A stretch of DNA of 25,296 nt from Bacilli bacterium. GTDB taxonomy: Bacteria; Bacillota_I; Bacilli_A; RF39; UBA660. A program made the translations under genes and the position numbers. This document shows, piece by piece, positions 6,939 through 14,321 of this stretch; position 1 is the first letter of the stretch, and every line of letters begins with the position of its first letter. The stretch is from the NCBI GenBank assembly GCA_900772445.1, contig CAAHEL010000065.1:1-25296 (forward strand). The letters are read 5' to 3'. The notes under the pieces are model-generated. The model made no database searches and was not told the DNA's origin. It saw only the letters and a list, made by a program, of their open reading frames with translations.

Positions 6939-8728
6939 TGCTATCTAGTGGTCAAAAAATTGGTGGTCGTTATGAAATCGTTAAATCTATTGGCGAAGGT
7001 GGTATGGCGAATGTTTATCTTGCCAAGGATACTATTTTAGATCGAAAAGTAGCAATTAAGGTATTACGTGGAGATTTATCTAATGATGAAAAGTTTATTA
7101 GGAGATTTGAAAGGGAAGCGTTATCTGTTTCTAATTTATCACATCCTAATATTGTGGAAGTTTATGATGTTGGTGAGGAAGAAGGACAACATTATATTGT
7201 AATGGAATATATTGAAGGTAAGACTTTGAAACAATTACTTCAGAAAAGGGGTACTCTTACTTTGAGTGAAGTTATTGATATAATGAATCAACTTACTGAT
7301 GGTCTTGCTCACGCACACGATGCTTATATAATTCATAGGGATATTAAACCTCAAAATATTATGATTGAAGATGATGGGCTTGTTAAGATAACTGATTTTG
7401 GTATTGCTATGGCACTTAATGCTACTCAACTTACGCAAACTAATTCGGTTATGGGGAGCGTTCATTATTTACCTCCGGAACAAGCAAATGGTAAGACTTC
7501 AACTATGAAGAGTGATATTTATTCACTTGGTATTTTGATGTATGAACTTCTTACTGGTAGTGTTCCTTTTAAGGGAGATAATGCTGTTGAAATTGCTTTA
7601 AAACATCTTAAGGAAAAGATTCCTAGTATTCGTAGGCAAAATCCTACGATACCTCAAAGTGTGGAAAATATTGTTTTAAAGGCAACTGCTAAAAATCCTA
7701 AAAATAGATATGATTCAGTTCGTGAAATGCATGAGGATTTACTTACTTGTATGAATGAAGACAGATTAAATGAAAAGAAATATGTTTATAAATATCCAGA
7801 AAATGATATTGATGATACAAAGGTAGTAAATGAAATAAAGAAACCTAAACCTGATATTGATGTTCCTGATAATATTAATGAAATAAAGGAACAAAAGAAT
7901 GAAGATACTAAAGAATATGTTGTTACTAAAAGGGAAAAATATAAGGTACCAATTATTCTTGCTTCGATTTTTGTTGGATTACTTATAATTGGTGGAGTAT
8001 TGTTTGCACTTATTAATGGTGTTAATGGAGAAAATACTGATGTTAAGGTTCCTAATGTATACAATTTAACTTTAGATGAGGCAATTGAAAAATTAGAGGC
8101 AAAGGGATTTAGTTATACAACGGAAACTGATAATAGTGAAACTGTTGAGAGTGGTAATGTTATTAGGACTAAACCTGCAGCTGGTTCGACTAGAAAAAAA
8201 GGTAGTACAATTATTATTGTTGAATCTTTGGGTAGTAAATCTATTGTTTTAGAGGATTATACTGGTAAGAATTATCAAGAAGTAAAGGCAAAACTTGAAT
8301 TACAAGGTATTAAGGTTTTAATAGAAAAGAAATCTGTTGAAAATGTTAGTGATTATGAAGGTAAGGAAGATATAATTATTTCTCAATCTCCAGAATTTGT
8401 TAAAGATAGTGAAAAGGAAGTTAAGTTAGAAAAGGGAGATGAAATAACATTATACATTCCTGATGTTGCGGAAACTTATCCTGATATGGTAAGTGAAGGT
8501 TGGACTTTATCTGATGCTGAAGCATTTGCTAAGGAATATGGTATTACTTTAGATGTTACTAATGTGGAAACTGATGAATATGAAGAAGGTAAGATTATTT
8601 ATCAAAGTAGGGGTGTTGGAGATAGGATTATTAAGAATGTAACTTTAAGAATAAAGGTTGCTATTCCTAAAAAAGACCCAATTGATGATATTATTCCTAG
8701 TGATAATAATAATGATACAAATGATTAG
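6938..8728 (+). CDS. prkC: PASTA-domain serine/threonine protein kinase (PrkC/StkP/PknB type)
   Basis: A 596-residue membrane kinase that senses muropeptides or lipid II outside the cell and phosphorylates growth, division and translation proteins inside. The kinase domain has GEGGMANVYLA (19-29), K41 in VAIKVL, catalytic loop HRDIKPQN (D135), DFG (D153) and an APE-like 'PPEQANG'. A charged juxtamembrane stretch follows, then one membrane helix at about 337-360. Outside are three PASTA repeats at about 367-431, 434-507 and 510-583; the second and third are long and divergent. The tail (DDIIPSDNNNDTND) is acidic and disordered. Three PASTA units match B. subtilis PrkC. It is coupled to prpC and 9 bp before rsgA. 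Confidence 0.96.
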   Translation: MLSSGQKIGGRYEIVKSIGEGGMANVYLAKDTILDRKVAIKVLRGDLSNDEKFIRRFEREALSVSNLSHPNIVEVYDVGEEEGQHYIVMEYIEGKTLKQLLQKRGTLTLSEVIDIMNQLTDGLAHAHDAYIIHRDIKPQNIMIEDDGLVKITDFGIAMALNATQLTQTNSVMGSVHYLPPEQANGKTSTMKSDIYSLGILMYELLTGSVPFKGDNAVEIALKHLKEKIPSIRRQNPTIPQSVENIVLKATAKNPKNRYDSVREMHEDLLTCMNEDRLNEKKYVYKYPENDIDDTKVVNEIKKPKPDIDVPDNINEIKEQKNEDTKEYVVTKREKYKVPIILASIFVGLLIIGGVLFALINGVNGENTDVKVPNVYNLTLDEAIEKLEAKGFSYTTETDNSETVESGNVIRTKPAAGSTRKKGSTIIIVESLGSKSIVLEDYTGKNYQEVKAKLELQGIKVLIEKKSVENVSDYEGKEDIIISQSPEFVKDSEKEVKLEKGDEITLYIPDVAETYPDMVSEGWTLSDAEAFAKEYGITLDVTNVETDEYEEGKIIYQSRGVGDRIIKNVTLRIKVAIPKKDPIDDIIPSDNNNDTND

Positions 8729-8737
8729 GGAGTTTAT

Positions 8738-9565
8738 ATGGTAGGAAGAATTATTAAGAATATTAGTAATGATTATGTTGTTAAATCTGATAATACATTA
8801 TATTGTTGTAAACCAAGGGGAAAGTTTAGGAAAGATAATATTGTTCCTTTGGTTGGAGATATTGTGGAATTTGATGCAGATAATAATTATATAATAGATA
8901 TAAAAAAGAGAAAGAATTCTTTGGTTAGACCTAGTGTTGCTAATATTGATAATGCAATTATTGTTACTTCGGTTAAACCTAGACTTGATACTAATTTATT
9001 AGATAAACTGTTGGTTATTGCTAGTTATAATAATATTAAACCTGTTATTTGTTTTACTAAGTTAGATTTGCTTAATGATAGTGAGTTAGTAGAAATTAAA
9101 AAGATTATTAATTATTATAATAGTATTGGTTATGTTGCCTTAATAAATACGGAAATAGATAAGTTTAAGGAAATATTTGATGGTAAACTTAATGTATTTG
9201 TAGGACAGTCTGGTGCGGGAAAGAGTAGTTTATTAAATAAGTTAGATAGTAATTTAGAACTTAAGACTAATGAGATATCTAAAGCATTAGGTAGAGGTAA
9301 ACATACTACTAGACATACTGAACTTTATGAATTATTTGGTGGTTTAGTAGTAGATACTCCAGGTTTTTCTTCACTTGATTTGACTGGTTTATCTAATATG
9401 GATATTAGGGATAATATGATAGAGATGTTTGATAATTTAGATAAATGTAAATATCGTGATTGTATGCATATTAAGGAAGATAATTGCTATGTTAAAGAGT
9501 TAGTTAATGATGGTGTTATATTAAAATCTAGGTATGAAAACTATTTATCGTTTGTTAGAAAGTAG
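8738..9565 (+). CDS. rsgA: Small ribosomal subunit biogenesis GTPase RsgA
   Basis: A 275-residue circularly permuted GTPase that checks late maturation of the 30S subunit. An N-terminal OB fold carries the 'VGDIVEFDADNNYII' type sequence. The G motifs follow in permuted order: a TKLD-like G4 (CFTKLDLL), the P-loop GQSGAGKSS (156-164), and DTPGF (G3). The C-terminal zinc site is C237, C242, H244 and C250, in the usual C-x4-C-x-H-x5-C arrangement. It is slightly shorter than the B. subtilis protein (298). In Bacillus the homologue (CpgA/YloQ) is a substrate of the adjacent PrkC/PrpC pair, and the same layout is seen here. A GGGAG ribosome binding site precedes the start. Confidence 0.95.
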   Translation: MVGRIIKNISNDYVVKSDNTLYCCKPRGKFRKDNIVPLVGDIVEFDADNNYIIDIKKRKNSLVRPSVANIDNAIIVTSVKPRLDTNLLDKLLVIASYNNIKPVICFTKLDLLNDSELVEIKKIINYYNSIGYVALINTEIDKFKEIFDGKLNVFVGQSGAGKSSLLNKLDSNLELKTNEISKALGRGKHTTRHTELYELFGGLVVDTPGFSSLDLTGLSNMDIRDNMIEMFDNLDKCKYRDCMHIKEDNCYVKELVNDGVILKSRYENYLSFVRK

Positions 9566-9572
9566 TGATTTT

Positions 9573-10205
9573 ATGGAAATTTCGGTATCAATTCTTAATT
9601 CTGGTGATAGGGTTAGTGATGTTAAAAAATTAAATAATACTAGTTGTGATTATATTCATATTGATGTAATGGATGGGGTATTTGTTCCTCCGTTAGAGTT
9701 TTCTATATCTGAAGTTATGGATATTATAAATAATAGTAATAAGAAGATAGATATTCATTTGATGTGTGATAATCCAATTAGTTATGTTAGAGAATTAGTT
9801 GGTTATGATATACATAATATTACTATTCATAGGGAAATAAGTAATGATATTAATGAGGTAATTGAGGTTATTAAGAAACATAATATTAAGGTTGGTATGT
9901 CTATTAAGCCTAATACTGATATTAAGGAAATTATGGATTATCTTGATTATCTTGATTTAATACTTATAATGAGTGTTGAACCTGGTTATGGGGGACAAAG
10001 TTTTATTATGAGTAGTTTAGATAAGGTAAGGGAATTAAGAAGGATAATTAATGATAGAAATTTAGATATTAAAATTGAAATTGATGGTGGAGTTAAGGAT
10101 ACTAATATAGCACTTATTAAGGATGCTGGTGTAGATATATCTGTTGTTGGTTCTTATATAACGAAATCTGATAATTTTGAGGAATGTATAGAGAAATTGC
10201 AATAA
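9573..10205 (+). CDS. rpe: Ribulose-phosphate 3-epimerase
   Basis: A 210-residue TIM-barrel enzyme that interconverts ribulose-5-phosphate and xylulose-5-phosphate in the pentose phosphate pathway. Visible motifs are MEISVSIL at the first strand, HIDVMDGVFVP (metal ligands H and D), DIHLMCDNP, MSVEPGYGGQSF and EIDGGV. I chose the ATG at 9573 rather than an upstream ATG (9534), which lies inside rsgA and would add 13 residues foreign to the family. The upstream bases AGTGATTTT can pair with the 3' part of the anti-Shine-Dalgarno sequence. The rsgA stop is 7 bp upstream, so the genes share one transcript. Confidence 0.94.
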   Translation: MEISVSILNSGDRVSDVKKLNNTSCDYIHIDVMDGVFVPPLEFSISEVMDIINNSNKKIDIHLMCDNPISYVRELVGYDIHNITIHREISNDINEVIEVIKKHNIKVGMSIKPNTDIKEIMDYLDYLDLILIMSVEPGYGGQSFIMSSLDKVRELRRIINDRNLDIKIEIDGGVKDTNIALIKDAGVDISVVGSYITKSDNFEECIEKLQ

Positions 10206-10217
10206 ATTTCTTTTTTC

Positions 10218-10245
10218 TTGTATATTTTTAAAAAATATATATAAT
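10218..10245 (+). promoter_or_regulatory. Probable promoter of the 140-residue unknown gene
   Basis: TTGTAT (10218-10223), 16 bp spacer, TATAAT (10240-10245). GGTGATTTT then ATG follow. No terminator is seen between rpe and this gene, so read-through is also possible. Confidence 0.5.
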
Positions 10246-10261
10246 ATTTATTGGTGATTTT

Positions 10262-10684
10262 ATGTTAGTTTATAGAATATGTAATAATAAGGAACTTGAT
10301 ATTATTTTAAAAGAAAGGAATTTTAGTAATATTGGTTCAGTTAGAAAAAGGGAAAGGGTAGAAATTGCTAATACACATAAGTATATTGTTGGTATTAGAT
10401 ATACGCATTTTTTTGGGGATATGGAATCTGTTTATCGTATAAATAAGAGTGTTAATTATGCGGTTTGTACTTATGATATTCCGGAAGAATTATTAAATAA
10501 GTATTATGGTGCTGGTAGGTATCTTATAAATAAAGATGATTTTGGTTGGATTACTGAGTATGCAATTCCTAGTGAAATGATAGAGTTTGATTATTTAAAA
10601 GATATTTTATTGATATCTGAAATATGTGATAATGATGTTAAGTTTGAGAGAATATACTCTAAAAAGAAAATAAAAAAAATATAG
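10262..10684 (+). CDS. Unrecognised 140-residue protein, possible ADP-ribosyltransferase-like fold
   Basis: A soluble 140-residue protein with no signal peptide or membrane segment and a basic tail (KKKIKKI). I do not recognise a named family. It opens with MLVYRICNNKE and contains NTHKYIVGIRYTHFF in the middle, CTYDIPEELLNKYYGAGRYL, then WITEYAIPSEMI. An N-terminal 'YR', a central 'YxHFF' and a late 'xEYAIP' glutamate recall the layout of small ADP-ribosyltransferase-fold proteins, but this is only a resemblance. It occupies the slot between rpe and spoVM/rpmB where B. subtilis has thiN; the sequence does not look like a thiamine pyrophosphokinase. GGTGATTTT acts as the ribosome binding site, and codon use matches its neighbours. 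Confidence 0.75.
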   Translation: MLVYRICNNKELDIILKERNFSNIGSVRKRERVEIANTHKYIVGIRYTHFFGDMESVYRINKSVNYAVCTYDIPEELLNKYYGAGRYLINKDDFGWITEYAIPSEMIEFDYLKDILLISEICDNDVKFERIYSKKKIKKI

Positions 10685-10696
10685 ATTTCTCTATAT
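10671..10696 (-). terminator. Terminator of rpmB
   Basis: On the minus strand ATATAGA, loop GAAA, TCTATAT (10696-10679) is followed by a run of eight T (10678-10671 region). The hairpin overlaps the stop codon of the convergent 140-residue gene, so the two genes share the site. Confidence 0.75.
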
Positions 10697-10703
10697 TATT
10701 TAT

Positions 10704-10874
10704 TTATGCCATATATTTTTTAATTGTTCTTGCTTCTCTTGCACTTGTTTTGATTTTTACTCCATCAACAGTTACTGTTTGTAAGTTAACTTTTTGTGGA
10801 TGTTTTGTCACTTTTAAACAATTTGGTCTATTGTTTGCAAAGTTAGTTTTTTTATCTGTAATTTTTACTGCCAT
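10704..10874 (-). CDS. rpmB: 50S ribosomal protein L28
   Basis: A 56-residue basic protein of the large ribosomal subunit. The start MAVKITDKKTNFANNRPN corresponds to the L28 opening 'MARKCxxTGKKxxxGNNRSHA', followed by the 'KVNLQTVTVDG...IKTSAREAR' type segment (family: 'NLQKVRVLVDG...VSARALK'). It lacks the N-terminal cysteine of zinc-binding L28 forms and is divergent. I chose the ATG at 10872-10874 because AGGAGGGATAAT sits directly before it; a TTG upstream (10889) would put the binding site inside the gene. In B. subtilis rpmB also lies just downstream of the prkC-rsgA-rpe block on the opposite strand, which supports the call. Confidence 0.88.
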   Translation of the reverse strand: MAVKITDKKTNFANNRPNCLKVTKHPQKVNLQTVTVDGVKIKTSAREARTIKKYMA

Positions 10875-10904
10875 ATTATCCCTCCTCAAATTAAACGCAT
10901 TAAA

Positions 10905-10933
10905 AATATAACATAAATTTGTGTATAAGTCAA
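10905..10933 (-). promoter_or_regulatory. Promoter of rpmB, extended -10 type
   Basis: On the minus strand TTGACT (10933-10928), 17 bp spacer, TATATT (10910-10905), with TG one base before the -10. The -35 lies 8 bp past the sigK stop, so rpmB has its own vegetative start besides possible sigK read-through. Confidence 0.75.
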
Positions 10934-10941
10934 GAAATTAC

Positions 10942-11637
10942 TTAATTATTCTTATTTTTTATGAATTCTTTTAGTATTTTGATGGTTGCTCTTTTTTCTA
11001 TTCTTGATACGTAACTACGTGATATGCCTAATTCTTTTGCTATTTCTTTTTGAGTTATTTCGTCATTTCCATCTAATCCGTATCTTTTAATTAGTATTTC
11101 TTTTTCTCTTTTGGTTAGTTTGTTAATGTATTTTTTTAGTAATTCTATGTTATTGTTTTTATGTATTTTATCAAGAAAATCTGGGTCTGGTGTTTTTAGT
11201 ACGTCTAATATGGTTATTTTGTTTCCTTCTTTATCATAACTTATTCCGTCATAGATACTGATATTTTTTGAATTCTTTTTATCACTTCTAAAATGCATTA
11301 ATATTTCATTTTCGGAGCATTTTGCGGCATATGTAGTTAATTTTACATTTTTGTTTTTAGAATATGTATCTATTCCTTTGATTAAGCCTACTGTTCCTAT
11401 TCCTATTAAGTCATCAACATCATTAGTGTTAGATTCAAATTTTTTTACTATATGTGCTACTAATCTTAAGTTATGTTCGATTAATTTATTTCTTGCTTCT
11501 TTGTCACCATTTAACATTTTTTCTATATAGATATCTTCTTCTTCTTTGGATAAGGGGTCAGGAAAGACGTTATTTGAATATGAACCTGTAAAAAATGATA
11601 GGTTACTGGTTATAAAATTTAAAATATTTATTAACAT
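10942..11637 (-). CDS. sigK: Sporulation sigma factor SigK with pro-sequence-like N-terminus
   Basis: A 231-residue sigma-70 family protein that directs late mother-cell transcription during spore formation (coat, cortex maturation). Close to Bacillus SigK: 'NNVFPDPLSKEEEDIYI', 'NKLIEHNLRLVAHIVKKFE', 'DLIGIGTVGLIKGIDTYS', 'TYAAKCSENEILMHFRSDKK' (region 2), and 'KEIAKELGISRSYVSRIEKRA' (region 4.2 helix-turn-helix). Nineteen mostly hydrophobic residues precede the S19-Y20 junction, matching the place where SpoIVFB cuts Bacillus pro-SigK, so the protein is probably made as an inactive membrane-held precursor. The gene is continuous, with no skin-type insertion. SigE is the alternative, but the SYxNNxFPxPLS junction and the region 4 wording favour SigK. 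GGAGGTAAT precedes the ATG. Confidence 0.9.
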   Translation of the reverse strand: MLINILNFITSNLSFFTGSYSNNVFPDPLSKEEEDIYIEKMLNGDKEARNKLIEHNLRLVAHIVKKFESNTNDVDDLIGIGTVGLIKGIDTYSKNKNVKLTTYAAKCSENEILMHFRSDKKNSKNISIYDGISYDKEGNKITILDVLKTPDPDFLDKIHKNNNIELLKKYINKLTKREKEILIKRYGLDGNDEITQKEIAKELGISRSYVSRIEKRATIKILKEFIKNKNN

Positions 11638-11651
11638 ATTACCTCCATTTA

Positions 11652-11680
11652 ATAATATGATTAGGTAAATAAATATATTA
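11652..11680 (-). promoter_or_regulatory. Candidate SigE-type promoter of sigK
   Basis: On the minus strand, CATATTAT (11659-11652) resembles the SigE -10 (CATAnnnT). TAATATA (11680-11674) lies 14 bp upstream, a spacing typical of SigE promoters. Only 14 bases separate the -10 from the ATG, so the leader would hold little more than the ribosome binding site. In Bacillus sigK is read by SigE. Confidence 0.4.
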
Positions 11681-11686
11681 GTTTAA

Positions 11687-11716
11687 TTGACTTTTTATGT
11701 TTGAGTGTGATATTAT
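11687..11716 (+). promoter_or_regulatory. Promoter of yqeG-yqeH, extended -10 type
   Basis: TTGACT (11687-11692), 18 bp spacer, TATTAT (11711-11716), with TG at 11708-11709. The leader is about 70 bases; I see no riboswitch-like structure in it. Confidence 0.7.
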
Positions 11717-11792
11717 ATAGATATAAATGATATGAATTACGAGATTTTTTTATTTTATCTTGTTTGTTTAGAATTAGATAGGGGAGTGTTAT

Positions 11793-12314
11793 ATGGATAT
11801 TTTTGTTCCTGATATGTATCAAAAGAGTATATATTCAATTAATTATGAGAAGTTATTAGATAGTGGTATTAAATGTTTGTTATTTGATTTAGATAATACT
11901 TGTGTTCCGTATGTTGAAAAGGTTCCTAGTAAGAAACTTATTTCTTTATTTGATTCTTTAAAGGATATGGGATTTAAGGTTATTATTTTTTCTAATGCTT
12001 CAAAGAAGAGATTAGAACCTTTTAAGAATGAATTGCTTGTTGATTGTTCTTATTCTTCGAAGAAACCTAGTAAGAGAAAATTCTTGAAGGTACTTAAGAT
12101 GTTTAATTTTGATTTGTCGGAGGTTGCTATTATTGGGGACCAGTTATTTACTGATATTTTTGGGGGTAATAGGATAGGTATTAAGACTATTTTGGTTAAT
12201 CCTATGTCTGATAAGGATATGCCTATTACTAAGATATTTAGATTTTTAGAAAAGATACAATATAGGAAAATGAGTAAGAGAGGAATTTTAATTTTGGGTA
12301 AGTATTATGAGTAA
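11793..12314 (+). CDS. yqeG: YqeG family HAD-IIIA phosphatase
   Basis: A 173-residue haloacid-dehalogenase superfamily protein. The nucleophile motif is FDLDNT (D32 and D34), followed by IIFSNA (motif II), a lysine-rich stretch around KKPSKRK (motif III), and GDQLFTDIFGGNRIGI (motif IV). Family members pair with the GTPase YqeH in Bacillota and are predicted phosphatases of unknown substrate linked to ribosome assembly or the cell envelope. The gene overlaps yqeH by 8 bp. AGGGGAGTG is the ribosome binding site. Confidence 0.93.
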   Translation: MDIFVPDMYQKSIYSINYEKLLDSGIKCLLFDLDNTCVPYVEKVPSKKLISLFDSLKDMGFKVIIFSNASKKRLEPFKNELLVDCSYSSKKPSKRKFLKVLKMFNFDLSEVAIIGDQLFTDIFGGNRIGIKTILVNPMSDKDMPITKIFRFLEKIQYRKMSKRGILILGKYYE

Positions 12315-13284
12315 GAAATGTATTGGTTGTGGAAGTGTTTTACAGGATTATGATTCTTCGTTGGAGGGATATACTACTGATATTAATAATAGTTTATGTT
12401 TGAGATGTTTTAGGATAAAAAATTATAATGAATATAAGGTTACTACTAGAAATAATGATGATTATATAAAAATTATTAATTCGATTAATGATGATGATTT
12501 GGTTGTTTATATTACTAGTTTATTTGATATTAGACTTGATTATATAGATAGTTTTAAGAATGTTATTGTTGTTTTGAGTAAGAGAGATATTCTTCCTAAA
12601 AGTGTTAAGGATTATAAGTTAGTGGATTATATTAAAAAGAGATATGATAATTGTTTAGATGTTTTGGTTATTAGTAGTATTAAGAATTATAATTTAGATA
12701 ATTTATTTGATTTAATAAAGAGATATAATAAGAATAATAATGTATATTTTATAGGTAATACTAATAGTGGTAAGTCTACTTTGGTTAATAAGTTAATTAA
12801 GAATTATGGTAATAATGATATGGAAATTACTACTAGTTTGTATCCTTCGACTACTTTAGATAAGATATATATTAATGTTTGTGGTATTAATTTTATTGAT
12901 ACTCCGGGTTTGATTAATGAAAAGAGTATAATTAATTATATTGATAATAAGACTTTAAAGAGAATTAATCCAAAAAAGGAAATAAAACCTAGAACTTATC
13001 AATTAAATGGTAAGGGTAGTTTTGTTATTGATAATTTAGTTAGAATAGATTATGAGACTATTGAGAGTAGTATGACTATATATATTGCTAATGGTATTAA
13101 TATTAATTTTATTGGTAAGAGTAATGATAGTATGTTAGATTTATGTGAATATAAGTTTGATTTGGAAAGTGATAAGGATATTGTTATTAGTGATTTATGT
13201 TTTATTAAGTTTACTAATAATATTAGTTTACGTTTATATACTTATAGCGATGTTCTTATTTATGAGAGAGATAATATGATTTAG
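12307..13284 (+). CDS. yqeH: Ribosome biogenesis GTPase YqeH
   Basis: A 325-residue circularly permuted GTPase needed for 30S subunit assembly. The N-terminal zinc finger has C5, C8, C31 and C34. The G4-like VLSKRDILPKS comes before the P-loop GNTNSGKSTL and DTPG (G3), the permuted order of the family. The block 'LKRINPKKEIKPRTYQLN' is characteristic of YqeH. It is about 40 residues shorter than the B. subtilis protein (366), mainly in the C-terminal domain. In Bacillus aroE-yhbY-nadD follow yqeH; here the operon appears to end, with a new promoter downstream. Confidence 0.94.
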   Translation: MSKKCIGCGSVLQDYDSSLEGYTTDINNSLCLRCFRIKNYNEYKVTTRNNDDYIKIINSINDDDLVVYITSLFDIRLDYIDSFKNVIVVLSKRDILPKSVKDYKLVDYIKKRYDNCLDVLVISSIKNYNLDNLFDLIKRYNKNNNVYFIGNTNSGKSTLVNKLIKNYGNNDMEITTSLYPSTTLDKIYINVCGINFIDTPGLINEKSIINYIDNKTLKRINPKKEIKPRTYQLNGKGSFVIDNLVRIDYETIESSMTIYIANGININFIGKSNDSMLDLCEYKFDLESDKDIVISDLCFIKFTNNISLRLYTYSDVLIYERDNMI

Positions 13285-13286
13285 TA

Positions 13287-13315
13287 TTGTCTTTTTTGTT
13301 ATTTTATGCTAGAAT
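13287..13315 (+). promoter_or_regulatory. Promoter of the kinase-like gene, extended -10 type
   Basis: TTGTCT (13287-13292), 17 bp spacer, TAGAAT (13310-13315), with TG at 13307-13308. GAGGGGGAT follows as ribosome binding site. Confidence 0.65.
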
Positions 13316-13340
13316 ATTTGCTTGAAAAGAGGGGGATAAT

Positions 13341-14210
13341 ATGATGGTTAAGAGTATTTCAAATGAAAAGTTAGATAAATTAGAAAAGTTAGATTTATCT
13401 AAAAGGGTTTTTAATACTGAAGCGGTTATGTATTCTTTTGATAAGGATAAGGTATTAAAGAGATTTTATAATAATGAGGGAACTGTATTTAGTAATAAGT
13501 TATTTACTATTAATGAACTTATTGATAAGAAAGATGTTATAGGTATTAGGGAACTTGTTATGCCTGATAGGTTAGTTACTGTTGATAAGAGGGTTATTGG
13601 TTATTTGATGCCTTATGTTAAGGGAATTAATTTTCGTGATGTAATTGAAGATGATTATTTTTCTGTTAGTGATAAGCTTAATTATTTGAAGCAAATTGGA
13701 ATTATTTTAGAGAGAATGAAGAATGTTCGTAATACTACTAATATTAATGATTTTTATTTGAATGATTTACACGAAAGTAATTTTATGTTAAATAGTGATA
13801 CTAATAGTATTAATGTAGTGGATATGGATAGTTGTAAGATTAATGGTAATTTGCCTTTTGTTTCTAAATATTTATCTACGGTTGGTAATTTGGTTTATTT
13901 TTCTAAATACGAGCAAATTAATCAGGGTTTTTTAGCTGGTGGTTGTTTTAAACCTAGTGAGAATACGGATTTGTTCTGTTATACGATTATGATATTAAAT
14001 TATATATTTGGTATTGATGTTAATAGGTTATCAATTCACGAGTTTTATGCTTGTATGGAATATTTATATAAACAAGGTATTTCTGATGATTTGGTTAGTA
14101 AGTTATGTTATATTTATACGGAAGTAGATAATATTAATTTATATGAGTATTTGGAAGAATTTAAGTATGTTGTTCCTAAATGTCGTAGTTATCTTAAGGG
14201 AAATAAATAG
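13341..14210 (+). CDS. Divergent protein-kinase-like protein of unknown role
   Basis: A 289-residue cytoplasmic protein with the outline of a protein-kinase/APH fold. V38-L-K40-R-F-Y could hold the ATP-anchoring lysine, and 'GYLMPYVKG' looks like a hinge. The catalytic loop is NDLHESNF (D142, N147), in place of HRDLKxxN. VVDMDS (D161 or D163) stands where DFG would be. The C-terminal part is helical. It has no membrane segment, no PASTA repeat and no glycine-rich loop of standard form. The gene has its own promoter and terminator, so it is a single unit between yqeH and mrnC. I do not know a characterised member. The substrate could be a protein or a small molecule. Codon use matches its neighbours. 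Confidence 0.75.
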   Translation: MMVKSISNEKLDKLEKLDLSKRVFNTEAVMYSFDKDKVLKRFYNNEGTVFSNKLFTINELIDKKDVIGIRELVMPDRLVTVDKRVIGYLMPYVKGINFRDVIEDDYFSVSDKLNYLKQIGIILERMKNVRNTTNINDFYLNDLHESNFMLNSDTNSINVVDMDSCKINGNLPFVSKYLSTVGNLVYFSKYEQINQGFLAGGCFKPSENTDLFCYTIMILNYIFGIDVNRLSIHEFYACMEYLYKQGISDDLVSKLCYIYTEVDNINLYEYLEEFKYVVPKCRSYLKGNK

Positions 14211-14236
14211 TATGTTTGATATATACTATTTTCTTT
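14205..14236 (+). terminator. Terminator of the kinase-like gene
   Basis: AAATAGTAT (14205-14213) pairs perfectly with ATACTATTT (14223-14231), followed by TTCTTT. The left arm includes the stop codon. Confidence 0.65.
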
Positions 14237-14268
14237 ATGGAAAACGCAAACAAATGTACGATAAACTA

Positions 14269-14297
14269 TTGACAGTGAATAACATTTATATTATAAT
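14269..14297 (+). promoter_or_regulatory. Consensus promoter of mrnC-rlmB-sigH
   Basis: TTGACA (14269-14274), 17 bp spacer, TATAAT (14292-14297). This is a perfect vegetative consensus and the strongest-looking promoter in the window. Confidence 0.88.
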
Positions 14298-14321
14298 TTA
14301 GATACGTAGTGTGGTGATAAA

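Noticed and set aside
9534..9572. Longer rpe start at the ATG at 9534
   Set aside because: It overlaps rsgA by 32 bp, and the 13 added residues do not belong to the Rpe family, which begins near MEISVSIL.
14247..14260. CAAACAAATGTACG resembles the Gram-positive LexA/DinR box CGAAC-N4-GTTCG upstream of the mrnC promoter
   Set aside because: It is only weakly palindromic, mrnC is not a known SOS gene, and the true SOS candidates here (uvrA, pcrA) show no such box.
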